Assembly: GCA_017519145.1 (NCBI GenBank)
Contig: JAFWTA010000044.1
Span: 1 to 53,423 of the forward strand
Source: Ruminococcus sp.
GTDB lineage: Bacteria > Bacillota > Clostridia > Oscillospirales > Ruminococcaceae
Direction: 5' to 3'
DNA length: 53,423 nucleotides
Positions 7,530 to 15,530 of the stretch are shown here, in pieces (the stretch's first letter is position 1; every line of letters starts with the position of its first letter). Both the position numbers and the translations under genes were made by a program. Under the pieces are notes generated by a model. The model was given only the letters and a program-made list of their open reading frames with translations, did no database searches and was not told where the DNA came from.

Positions 7530-9467
7530 TTATGCGGACTCCACTTCGGTCTCCATAGTTTCCTTCTTCAGTTCCTTGCTGTTGAACTGTTCCGGAGTCG
7601 TGAATGTGGGTACCATCTTATGCAGTGCATCAACAGCGACCTTCTCGTTGTTCTTCTGCGCCGCATTTCTCAGGAGATCAAGACGGAAAGCAAAGGTGCT
7701 CTCGTCGATCTCTATCTGTTTTCCTATAAAAATAAGCTTATTGGAAGTCTTCTGGAGTCCCTCCTCATTCATAAGGAGCTCTTCTTTTATCTTCTCACCG
7801 GGACGGAGACCCGTAAATCTTATCTCAACATCCTTGTACGGCTCCTTGCCGTACATACGGATAAGATTTTCTGCAAGTGTAACTATCTTAACAGGCTCAC
7901 CCATATCGAGGACAAATATCTCGCCGCCCTTTGCGATAGCTGCAGCTTCCATAACAAGGTTCACAGCTTCGGGGATGGTCATGAAGTATCTGATTATATC
8001 GGGGTGAGTAACGGTAACAGGCCTTCCCTGCTCGATCTGCTTCTTGAAGAGCGGGATAACCGAACCATTCGAGCCGAGCACGTTTCCGAATCTTGTTGTT
8101 ACAAACTCAGTTCTGCCCTCATGCTGCTGAGCAAGATACTGGACTATCATCTCACAGCAGCGCTTTGAGGCGCCCATGACATTGGTGGGATTTACGGCTT
8201 TGTCAGTGGATATCATAACAAACTTTCCTACATCATGATACTGAGCAAGAGTAGCAACATTAAATGTGCCGATAATGTTGTTCTTGATAGCCTCCATAGG
8301 CGACACTTCCATGAGAGGAACGTGCTTATGGGCTGCTGCATGAAAGACAACATCAGGCTTGTATGTATCGAAGATCTGATTCATACGGAAATAATCCCTT
8401 ACGGATGCGATAAGAGTTACAAGCTTCAGCTCGTCGCCGTATTCCATCTTGAGCTCCTGCTCGATCTCGTAAGCATTATTCTCGTAAATATCAACTATAA
8501 TGATCCTTTCGGGATCGTATCTGGCGATCTGTCGAACAAGCTCTGAGCCGATGCTTCCGCCGCCTCCTGTGACCATGCAGACCTTGCCGCCGATAAAGTT
8601 CCTGATATCAGCGTTATCAAATGTAATGGGCTCGCGTCCGAGGAGATCCTCCACTCTGATATCACGGATCTGATGGATGATAGTTTTGTTATTTTCATCA
8701 AAAACAAGATTGCCGATAAACGGTACCACCTTTACAGGCACCTTTGTATCCGAGCATATATCGAGTATACGCTTTCTTTCATCATCAAGGCATGACGGGA
8801 TAGCAAAGAGTATCTGTTCTATCTTGCGCTCCCTGACAAATCTGTGTATCTCGGCAGTTGTTCCGACGATCTCAACGCCGTCGATATCAGTACCTATCTT
8901 GTCCCTGTTATCATCAATGATGCACACGGGATCAAATACTGTCACCTGCTTGTCCCCTGCATAAGGAGAAGTCTGGGCGTTGTGTATCTCCTTGAGTATA
9001 GTCCTGCAGGCCTGTCCGCCGCCGATGACCATTGTACGCTTGCCATTCATCGCCTTTGGCTTGACAAGAGTTATAAAAGCACTCTTGAAAAGATAGCGGA
9101 AAAGGCATACGCCTATCGTCAGAAAAACAAGATGGAGAATAGTGTACAGTGGATAGAAAGTGTTAGCAATAATGTATACGATGGAAGCTGCAACGACTAT
9201 TCCGACGACAGAACCGTAAATACAGGTGAGGTAATCCTTGCTGTTGAAGTATCGCCACATCCTGCTGTATGCTCCCGATATCAGAAGACCGCCGGTACAG
9301 CAGATAGCGCTGACAGCACCTGAGACTATCAATCGGGACTCGTCTATTTCTTTACCCCAGAACGAAAGAATGAAATTGGCGATCAATGCTGCAACACATA
9401 CAATAAATACATCAGCGACTGCAAGAACGATCTTTCGGCATTTGAAACTCCTGAAGAAGTCTTTCAT
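7530..9467 (-). CDS. Membrane-anchored UDP-sugar 4,6-dehydratase (PglF/WbpM/CapD family)
   Basis: First step toward bacillosamine/QuiNAc-type sugars for surface polysaccharides: NAD-dependent 4,6-dehydration of UDP-GlcNAc. The start at 9467 (MKDFF) has GGAGGG 8 nt upstream; the reading frame extends upstream but without a comparable site. Four hydrophobic helices fill residues 1-140, a CoA-binding-like Rossmann domain with VIGGGQACR follows, then the SDR domain with TGGGGSIGSELV. The catalytic region STDKAVNPTNVMGASKR has Met in place of the usual SDR Tyr (MxxxK), the known signature of this 4,6-dehydratase group. Monocistronic with promoter and terminator. The exact sugar product is inferred from family only. 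Confidence 0.88.
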   Translation of the reverse strand: MKDFFRSFKCRKIVLAVADVFIVCVAALIANFILSFWGKEIDESRLIVSGAVSAICCTGGLLISGAYSRMWRYFNSKDYLTCIYGSVVGIVVAASIVYIIANTFYPLYTILHLVFLTIGVCLFRYLFKSAFITLVKPKAMNGKRTMVIGGGQACRTILKEIHNAQTSPYAGDKQVTVFDPVCIIDDNRDKIGTDIDGVEIVGTTAEIHRFVRERKIEQILFAIPSCLDDERKRILDICSDTKVPVKVVPFIGNLVFDENNKTIIHQIRDIRVEDLLGREPITFDNADIRNFIGGKVCMVTGGGGSIGSELVRQIARYDPERIIIVDIYENNAYEIEQELKMEYGDELKLVTLIASVRDYFRMNQIFDTYKPDVVFHAAAHKHVPLMEVSPMEAIKNNIIGTFNVATLAQYHDVGKFVMISTDKAVNPTNVMGASKRCCEMIVQYLAQQHEGRTEFVTTRFGNVLGSNGSVIPLFKKQIEQGRPVTVTHPDIIRYFMTIPEAVNLVMEAAAIAKGGEIFVLDMGEPVKIVTLAENLIRMYGKEPYKDVEIRFTGLRPGEKIKEELLMNEEGLQKTSNKLIFIGKQIEIDESTFAFRLDLLRNAAQKNNEKVAVDALHKMVPTFTTPEQFNSKELKKETMETEVESA

Positions 9468-9612
9468 AACGTATTCCCTCCAATTCGGCCACAGTAAAAG
9501 CAGTGACCGTTCACTGCACAAAAACGATAATAAAAAATAATACTAAATCTTTTGTACAGTAAACCAACCTTTTTATAAATATATAAATCCCCATCTATGC
9601 TTATATACATTT

Positions 9613-9641
9613 ATTATACTGTCAGTTTCAGAAAAAAGCAA
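9613..9641 (-). promoter_or_regulatory. Promoter of the 4,6-dehydratase gene
   Basis: Minus strand TTGCTT (9636-9641), 17-bp spacer, TATAAT (9613-9618), giving a leader of about 140 nt. The rest of 9522-9808 is AT-rich with no visible gene or clear hairpin. Confidence 0.65.
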
Positions 9642-9808
9642 TACAAAAACGGTAATCAATAAAAATCATTGTCGAATTTCGTTACATTTCACAAACAAAG
9701 CTTAATTTATCAGTTTAGAACTCACGTTTTTGTCTTTTCACAAAATTATCACAAGTAAAAAACAGTCTGTTTTTTACATTTTGTATATCACAAGAAAAAT
9801 CATCAGGT

Positions 9809-10471
9809 TCATCTGAACTTCATATCATTTTTGTGCTGTGAAACTTTTCTCCCTCTGATAATACGAGATGTCAATTTGCATATGAGGATCGTCATCCCCT
9901 TTATGTATCTTCTCGCTCTGAACGGCTTCATATACTCATCGTAGCCTTTTGATTTTTGCCGCCTGAGCTTTCCCTCAAAATAAAAATACCGCTCCAGAAG
10001 CTCGTCCATATCCTTTATGCTGTAACTGTAATAGTCCCTGTCCATTTTCACACAGCCGCTTAGCTGAATCACCCGAGCAGTAAAGGACATACAGTTATTC
10101 GCCTTGTTTATCCTCACGCCATGGAGCAAAGGCATAGTCATCATGGAAAACAGATTGAATATCTCCTCGGGATCGTTTTCACAGCTGCTGATAAAGCTTA
10201 ATACTCTCCCGTAATGCTCATCATCCGGGCACAGCCTGAATACTTTGATCCCGACGCTGTCATGCTTGCCAAAGGCATAGTAATCCCTGTATTCATGAGC
10301 AAAACCTGCCTCAAAAGGGTAATAATGATAGCGTCGGGAGTAGCTTACGAAGTCTGTCAGACTCCTGTCCTTACACACAGCTATATGAGTATATCCATAC
10401 CCCGTCAGCCTTCTCGCAACGCTTCCGAGACCCGTATGTGCGCGTATCATCACGATGTAAAGCTCATTCAT
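9809..10471 (-). CDS. Permuted NlpC/P60 (YiiX/LRAT-like) fold protein, last gene of lipid operon
   Basis: A 220-residue protein I cannot name firmly. Near the N-terminus it has GYGYTHIAVCKD, and about residue 125 NKANNCMSFTARVIQ. A His on the first core strand preceding a Cys at a helix N-terminus is the order seen in circularly permuted NlpC/P60 (YiiX, LRAT-like) thiol hydrolases and acyltransferases, so I infer that fold. The C-terminal 60 residues are very basic (RRQKSKGY, RARRYIKG, RGRKVSQHK), perhaps contacting membrane phosphates. It overlaps the CDP-alcohol transferase gene by 4 bp, which points to a lipid rather than peptidoglycan substrate. No signal peptide is seen. No terminator hairpin is obvious downstream. 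Confidence 0.55.
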   Translation of the reverse strand: MNELYIVMIRAHTGLGSVARRLTGYGYTHIAVCKDRSLTDFVSYSRRYHYYPFEAGFAHEYRDYYAFGKHDSVGIKVFRLCPDDEHYGRVLSFISSCENDPEEIFNLFSMMTMPLLHGVRINKANNCMSFTARVIQLSGCVKMDRDYYSYSIKDMDELLERYFYFEGKLRRQKSKGYDEYMKPFRARRYIKGMTILICKLTSRIIRGRKVSQHKNDMKFR

Positions 10472-11142
10472 TTTTCGTCAGCTTCCTTCAGCCTGTTGAA
10501 CAGCTTTATTGCCATTCTGACCATTTCATAATACATCGGCAGCATTCCGATAAACATAAGTATATCCAGTGTCTTGACGTCAAAGCTTCCGATCGAGAAC
10601 CATATCCTGTCTCCGAAGATCATTGCCATGACAGCTGATGCAGCATAGGCAATATGTGCTTCTATAGGTCCAAGACGAGGAAACTGGAATTCATTGAAGT
10701 AGATGATATAGTTCATCATTGTCACGTTCATTACTCCGTAAAGAGGTGCACCGAAAGCAGCCACCGCCATATTGCAGTACGGCGTCAGACCAAACGAAAG
10801 TATAAGGAACGTGGAGAAAAGAACGTCGGTTATAAGGTCAAAGTATGCTCCTGCTCTCGAGGACATCCCCCTGCTCCGCGCCACATATCCGTCAAGGTCA
10901 TCTGCCACAAGATGTACCGCCAGACCAAAGAGAGTACCGATAAAAAAGAGTGGGGACATATTCGCAAGGAGTGTTGAAATTATGGCAAAAAGTCCGCCAA
11001 GAGCCCCTATAAGCGTAACATCATTTGGGGTAAGGCTCTTGGGTATATGTTTCCCGACATACTTGTAAAGAAACTGCTGAAAGCCCGTTTCAAGCCTGCT
11101 TGGTATCATCTTTTTTACTGGATTTGTGTATTTTTCCGACAT
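10468..11142 (-). CDS. CDP-alcohol phosphatidyltransferase family protein
   Basis: Integral membrane enzyme of the PgsA/PssA/CHPT family, which transfers a phosphatidyl group from a CDP-lipid to an alcohol. The signature D-G-x2-A-R-x8-G-x3-D-x3-D is complete in DDLDGYVARSRG followed by AGAYFDLITD, around residues 85-110. Several hydrophobic helices follow. The N-terminal part (PSRLETGFQQFLYKYVGKHI, then LTPNDVT) is typical of the family. The acceptor alcohol cannot be read from sequence. It overlaps the NlpC/P60-like gene by 4 bp and starts 2 bp after the radical SAM stop, so it sits within one message with acyl-activating and acyl-transfer genes. Confidence 0.85.
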   Translation of the reverse strand: MSEKYTNPVKKMIPSRLETGFQQFLYKYVGKHIPKSLTPNDVTLIGALGGLFAIISTLLANMSPLFFIGTLFGLAVHLVADDLDGYVARSRGMSSRAGAYFDLITDVLFSTFLILSFGLTPYCNMAVAAFGAPLYGVMNVTMMNYIIYFNEFQFPRLGPIEAHIAYAASAVMAMIFGDRIWFSIGSFDVKTLDILMFIGMLPMYYEMVRMAIKLFNRLKEADEK

Positions 11143-11144
11143 TT

Positions 11145-12476
11145 TTATCCTCCGAATTTAAAAAGATTTTTGAGCATCGACTTTATGAAGAAGCCGTAGT
11201 CAAGGAAATCGTAAAGTCCGTCCCTCCAGCCTCTTACGAACAGCTTCACCACCAGAATATGATAGTACATATAATAGCGTCTTACGCTCATATTCTCGGG
11301 CTTAGCAACAACATGAAGATAGTCCCACTGCGATGGGTCATCGGTTATGAGCCTGCCTCTGTATTCCTCGAACTGTTCCGATGACATCTCAGGTGTGAAT
11401 ATGGAAATCGCAGCGTGCCTGAGGTCATTGCGCTTTATCCACTTGTAGACTCTGCGGAAGTCCCCTGCCCTGAAATCAAGGTCAACTATGAACATTCCCA
11501 TGATGTTTATGCCTGCATCGTTCAGTATCCTCACCGCTTCGGCGTTCGTCCTGACGCCTGTCTTCTTGTTGTATTTTTTCAGACGGCGGCTGTCAGCTGC
11601 TTCAAGACCCGTGAGAATATAATAGAAGCCTATATCTTTAAGTTTGCCCATAATATCGGAATTTGCTGAGATGAAATCTGCGCGTCCGTAGCATACATAT
11701 TTCTTGTGTATGCCTCTCTGATGAACAAGCTCGATAAAGCGCTCGACTCTTTTCCTGTCAACAAGGAAATCATCATCTATAAAATAAATGCTATCGCAGT
11801 CGATCGCTTCTATCTCATCAACTACCGACTCTATGCTGCGCACCGAATATGTTCCGCAGTTCATTTTGTTCCTGCAGCAGAAACTGCACCTGAAAGGACA
11901 GCTGTAGGATGTCCTCACATGAGCACATGGCTGCATCTCCAGATAACGATATCTGTCGCTGTGCTCATAAAAATAGGTCCTGTCAGGTGTCGGCAGTCTC
12001 TTTATATCAAAGGGCTCTGCCTTCTTTATAGTCCATCTGCCGTTATTATTGATACAGACACTGTCGGATGGCTCTTTCCCTTCAAGAATATCGACGATGT
12101 GGTAAATGTTGAATGAGGTAAGCACATTATCTGTATATTCACAGAAAAACCGTCTGAAATTAAGCTGTGCGTGGAGTCCGCCGATCATGGTGATACAGCC
12201 GTGCTCCTTGGCAAGCCTGCAATACTCCTTCATAAAGTTCTCCTGCCGTGTCCTTCCGCAAATATATACTGCAAATGGAGAGATCTCCGCCAGTCTGTCC
12301 GCATATTTATCCTTTTCTACCTGTCCGTCCCAGATATAGGGCTCGTACCCCTTTTCAGCCAGCAGAGCATATATATATTCAAGCTCCAGCGGCTCATTAT
12401 CGATTATCCCCGCAAAATTATATTTTGTACGCGATATCTCAGGATGAACAAGCAGTACTCTCCTGTTATCCGTCAT
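11145..12476 (-). CDS. B12-binding-type radical SAM protein
   Basis: A 443-residue protein with an N-terminal B12-binding-like Rossmann domain (VLLVHPEI, LEYIYALLAEKGYEPYIWDG, MIGGLHAQL) and a radical SAM core whose cluster motif is CPFRCSFC (CxxxCxxC, near residue 195). The B12 domain lacks the DxHxxG of His-on enzymes, as is common in this superfamily. The C-terminal region after about residue 345 has no family I recognise. Members perform methylations, C-C couplings and ring contractions. Packed between an acyl-CoA ligase (4-bp overlap) and a CDP-alcohol transferase (2-bp gap), a role on a lipid or its acyl chains is inferred. Confidence 0.85.
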   Translation of the reverse strand: MTDNRRVLLVHPEISRTKYNFAGIIDNEPLELEYIYALLAEKGYEPYIWDGQVEKDKYADRLAEISPFAVYICGRTRQENFMKEYCRLAKEHGCITMIGGLHAQLNFRRFFCEYTDNVLTSFNIYHIVDILEGKEPSDSVCINNNGRWTIKKAEPFDIKRLPTPDRTYFYEHSDRYRYLEMQPCAHVRTSYSCPFRCSFCCRNKMNCGTYSVRSIESVVDEIEAIDCDSIYFIDDDFLVDRKRVERFIELVHQRGIHKKYVCYGRADFISANSDIMGKLKDIGFYYILTGLEAADSRRLKKYNKKTGVRTNAEAVRILNDAGINIMGMFIVDLDFRAGDFRRVYKWIKRNDLRHAAISIFTPEMSSEQFEEYRGRLITDDPSQWDYLHVVAKPENMSVRRYYMYYHILVVKLFVRGWRDGLYDFLDYGFFIKSMLKNLFKFGG

Positions 12477-14119
12477 TTTTTCAGTTCCTCCGCTATAAGC
12501 TCGTTATATGCGATCTTGCCCACAAGAGTCTTCGGGAAGCTGTCCACGAAGCTTATCTCCGACGGAACGGCATATAAAGCTATGTTTTTTCTGAGAAGAG
12601 CCATTATCTCTTTCTCTGCACGTTCTTCCGAAGCTCCGCTCCTCAGCATTACAAATGCTTTGACTCTCTGACCGCGAAGCTCATCGGGTATCCCGACTAC
12701 CGCACACATTGCAACAGCTTTGTGAAGACTGATGACGTTCTCAATATTCTGAGGATAGATATTATAACCATTTGATACTATCATACGTTTCAGTCTCTGT
12801 CGGAAGTAGATGAGTCCCTCCTCGGACTTATATCCCAGATCTCCGGTATGGAGCCAGATATTCCCGTCGCTGTGCCTTCTCAGTGCAGAAGCAGTCTCCT
12901 CGGGTTCTTTGTAGTAACCCTTCATGACAGTAGGACCGCGCAGAATGATCTCTCCTGTTTCGCCGTCCGGAAGTTCCTCTCCGCTTGTTGGGTCAACTAT
13001 CTTGTAAAATGTATCCGCGTAGGGCATTCCGCAGGTAGCTGTATCATCGCATTCCTCGGGAGTAAGGCAGCTTCCCGTAACACATTCGGTAAGACCGTAT
13101 CCCTCACGGACTCTGCATTTACATCCATGACTGCCAAGCATTTCATTCAGCTTCACTCGTGTATTTGCTGCAAGTGAATCGCCGCCCGAAATAACACATT
13201 TGATAAAGCTGAGATCCTTGCCTTCAAGGCTGTCGCTCCTGAGAAGTGCTTCGTATATCGCAGGAACCCCCGCGATGACGTTTGGCCTTGTTTTCAGTAT
13301 GAGCTTGTCAAATTCCTTTATATTGAACTTCGGGAGCATTACCGCTGTTCCGCCGAAAGTAAGAACAGTGTGGATACATACTCCCAGTCCGAAGCCGTGA
13401 AAAACCGGCATGACCGACAGTACCCTGTCCCCCTTTTCAAGGCAGCCGCAGGCATCTATGCTCTGAAGCGCAAGTGCATTAAAGTTCAGATTTGTGAGCA
13501 TTATGCCCTTGGGCTTTCCCGTTGTACCGCCGCTGTAAAGTATAGCCGCACATTCGTCCGCGGCAGTATGCTCGTTGAAGTATCTGTCGGCAGGCGAAGC
13601 TCCTGCCATAAAGGTCTTCCAGTCCTTGAAGCCGTACTTTTTCTTTGGAGAAGCCAGACTTTTCAGACCGTAGCCCGTCTTGTACAGAATATTCATCTCA
13701 TCAGCAGGCGAGACCGCAACAGCAAGGCTTATGTCAGTCTTTCTGATGATACGTTCAAGTTTGTCGCTGATAAGATCGATGGCAAATATATACTTACTTT
13801 CTGTAAGCTCGATATAGCTGATTATCTCTTTCTCTGCAGACAACGGATGTATCATGTTTGCAACTGCGCCTATCTTGCTGACCGCATAGAACAGATAAAC
13901 CGCCTGCGGTATATTGGGGAGGCATATTGATATACTGTCCCCTTTTTCAACTCCCGCTGCAATAAGAGCACAAGCACACCTGTTTACCTCACGAAGGACC
14001 TCGCGATAGGATATCGAGCGTCCATAATAATCGATGGCACTAAGGCTTCCGTATTCAAGGGCGCTTTTTCTGAAGTGATCGTAAACCGAACACTCGGGAT
14101 ATTCAAGATGTCTTTTCAT
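12473..14119 (-). CDS. AMP-forming acyl-CoA synthetase/ligase
   Basis: A 548-residue ANL-superfamily enzyme that adenylates a carboxylate and usually passes it to CoA or a carrier. Core motifs appear in order: YSGGTTGKPKGIMLTN (A3, about 193-208), GYGLTECVTG (A5), LHTGDLGY (A7), RLKRMIVSNGYNIYP (A8) and a terminal GKIAYNEL with the catalytic Lys (A10). It lies between a PlsC-type acyltransferase and a radical SAM gene with 4-bp overlaps on both sides, so the activated acid likely feeds the same lipid pathway. Chain length is not deducible. No carrier protein gene is in the operon. Confidence 0.88.
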   Translation of the reverse strand: MKRHLEYPECSVYDHFRKSALEYGSLSAIDYYGRSISYREVLREVNRCACALIAAGVEKGDSISICLPNIPQAVYLFYAVSKIGAVANMIHPLSAEKEIISYIELTESKYIFAIDLISDKLERIIRKTDISLAVAVSPADEMNILYKTGYGLKSLASPKKKYGFKDWKTFMAGASPADRYFNEHTAADECAAILYSGGTTGKPKGIMLTNLNFNALALQSIDACGCLEKGDRVLSVMPVFHGFGLGVCIHTVLTFGGTAVMLPKFNIKEFDKLILKTRPNVIAGVPAIYEALLRSDSLEGKDLSFIKCVISGGDSLAANTRVKLNEMLGSHGCKCRVREGYGLTECVTGSCLTPEECDDTATCGMPYADTFYKIVDPTSGEELPDGETGEIILRGPTVMKGYYKEPEETASALRRHSDGNIWLHTGDLGYKSEEGLIYFRQRLKRMIVSNGYNIYPQNIENVISLHKAVAMCAVVGIPDELRGQRVKAFVMLRSGASEERAEKEIMALLRKNIALYAVPSEISFVDSFPKTLVGKIAYNELIAEELKK

Positions 14120-14760
14120 GATCTATCTCTCCATTCATCATATGATGTAAAATTTCTGCTGTCACGCTGGCTGTCCGGCATTGTATCTCTGAGCAGACCG
14201 GCTATCGTATCATACAGCTCTCTGTTGATGTCGTCAGGTTCTCTGCCGTCCGCATGAACCGGAGCCCCGAAAACGATCTTTATCCCTCGTCTGAACAGTC
14301 TGTATTCTCCTGTAATAGCATATGGGATCACAGGAGCTCCTGTTCTGTGAGACATCACCGCTGCTCCGAACTTGAACGGAAGCAGCAGCTCGTTGGTATA
14401 ATTTCTCTTTGCCTCGGGAGATACGTTTATCATACCGCCTGTTTGAAGCACCTTTATTGCGGCATCAAGAGCCGCAGGATTATGAGCACTGTGAAGATCA
14501 ACAGGTATAGTACCTGCTCCGCGGAAGAATGCTCCGAACCTGCCGTCATGCAGCTCCTTCTTGGCAAGGGTGTGGACTACTCTTTTAGTACAAACATCTA
14601 CAAGTATAGGGTCGAGAGCGTGTTTATGATTTCCTGCTATGACCACTGCTCCGTTCTTGGGAATATACTCCCTGCCGACTATAACAGGACGGTACAGTAT
14701 ATGAAAAAGCGGCTTGAACACTGCTCTGAGCAGCTTATATATGATATAACTGCGATCCAT
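14116..14760 (-). CDS. PlsC-type 1-acyl-glycerol-3-phosphate acyltransferase
   Basis: A 214-residue membrane-associated acyltransferase. It has the HX4D catalytic motif in GNHKHALDPIL (near residue 43), a hydrophobic N-terminal anchor (LLRAVFKPLFHILYRPVIV) and the later GAPVIPYAITGEY. The usual EGTR substrate motif is replaced by SPEAKRNY, so the acceptor or donor may differ from classical PlsC. The 4-bp overlap with the acyl-CoA ligase gene and 12-bp gap after the nitroreductase stop put it in the same operon. Confidence 0.85.
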   Translation of the reverse strand: MDRSYIIYKLLRAVFKPLFHILYRPVIVGREYIPKNGAVVIAGNHKHALDPILVDVCTKRVVHTLAKKELHDGRFGAFFRGAGTIPVDLHSAHNPAALDAAIKVLQTGGMINVSPEAKRNYTNELLLPFKFGAAVMSHRTGAPVIPYAITGEYRLFRRGIKIVFGAPVHADGREPDDINRELYDTIAGLLRDTMPDSQRDSRNFTSYDEWRDRS

Positions 14761-14772
14761 TGCTTATCCGCC

Positions 14773-15288
14773 TCACAGGTATCTGACCATGTCTCTGATG
14801 TCCTTATATTCACTGTGCATTGCCAGCGGAGAAGCATCCTCAGCAGGATATCCCATGGGCATTATAAGCACCGAGCGCTCATTTTCGGGAAGTCCCAATT
14901 CCTTTTCAAGTCTTGAATTGCTGAAATAATTGACCCAGCAAGTTCCTATTCCCAGCTCCCAAGCCTGAAGCATCACATGAGAAGCAGCTATGCTCACATC
15001 CTGTTCACCTGAATGAATGCCCTTCTCAAGGGGATTTTTCCAATCCTCATCCTTATTATAAGTAAACACAAGGACCGTCTTTGCACCGAAGATACATCTG
15101 CTTATCTCATTGAGTCTGCTGATGGCTTCTTCGCTTTCTGCGACATATATCCTCTGGGGCTGGTAGTTACACCCCGTCGGTGCAAGCTGTGCAGCTCTCA
15201 GGATGATCTGCATATCCTCTTTGCTTACAGGTCTGTCCTGAAACTTCCTGACGGAGTATCTGCTCTCCGAAAGCTCTGTAAAATCCAT
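14773..15288 (-). CDS. Nitroreductase-family flavoprotein
   Basis: A 171-residue FMN-dependent oxidoreductase of the nitroreductase fold. The N-terminal ESRYSVRKFQDRPV gives the FMN-phosphate-binding Arg cluster and QLAPTGCNYQPQRIYV the second binding strand. The C-terminal half has AWELGIGTCWVNYF and MGYPAE. An AAAGGAGG ribosome binding site precedes the ATG by 9 nt. It is first in a six-gene message and may reduce an intermediate of the lipid pathway, or may be a general reductase; the sequence does not decide. Confidence 0.85.
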   Translation of the reverse strand: MDFTELSESRYSVRKFQDRPVSKEDMQIILRAAQLAPTGCNYQPQRIYVAESEEAISRLNEISRCIFGAKTVLVFTYNKDEDWKNPLEKGIHSGEQDVSIAASHVMLQAWELGIGTCWVNYFSNSRLEKELGLPENERSVLIMPMGYPAEDASPLAMHSEYKDIRDMVRYL

Positions 15289-15317
15289 AAATACTGCCTC
15301 CTTTACATTATGTAGAT

Positions 15318-15346
15318 ATTATACCACTTTTCCGCGTGACTTTCAA
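15318..15346 (-). promoter_or_regulatory. Promoter of the six-gene lipid operon
   Basis: Minus strand TTGAAA (15341-15346), 17-bp spacer, TATAAT (15318-15323) 30 bp before the nitroreductase start. No other convincing promoter is seen down to 9809. Confidence 0.78.
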
Positions 15347-15394
15347 TACGATCGGCATATACATATGATACCACGGATCACCGAATTTTTTAAG

Positions 15395-15429
15395 ATGTCA
15401 TAAGTCACCCGATAAGTGACATTTGTCAT
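15395..15429. promoter_or_regulatory. Imperfect inverted repeat between divergent operons
   Basis: ATGTCATAAGTCAC and GTGACATTTGTCAT pair at 11 of 14 positions across a 7-nt centre. It lies about 50 bp behind the lipid-operon -35 and 25 bp before the -35 of the 15531 gene, so it could serve either. Role inferred. Confidence 0.35.
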
Positions 15430-15444
15430 TGTTAAAATGACGAA

Positions 15445-15480
15445 TAACACCTTACAATCCATGTGAAAAGGTGTTATGAT
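15445..15480 (+). promoter_or_regulatory. Promoter of the large membrane protein gene, embedded in a 9-bp inverted repeat
   Basis: TTACAA (15452-15457), 17-bp spacer, TATGAT (15475-15480). A perfect inverted repeat TAACACCTT (15445-15453) / AAGGTGTTA (15468-15476), 14-nt gap, covers the edges of both boxes, the classic position for a repressor operator. Confidence 0.6.
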
Positions 15481-15530
15481 ATAGTCACAGTAAACAACAG
15501 CAATATTCACTCAGAGAAAGGATGATGGAT

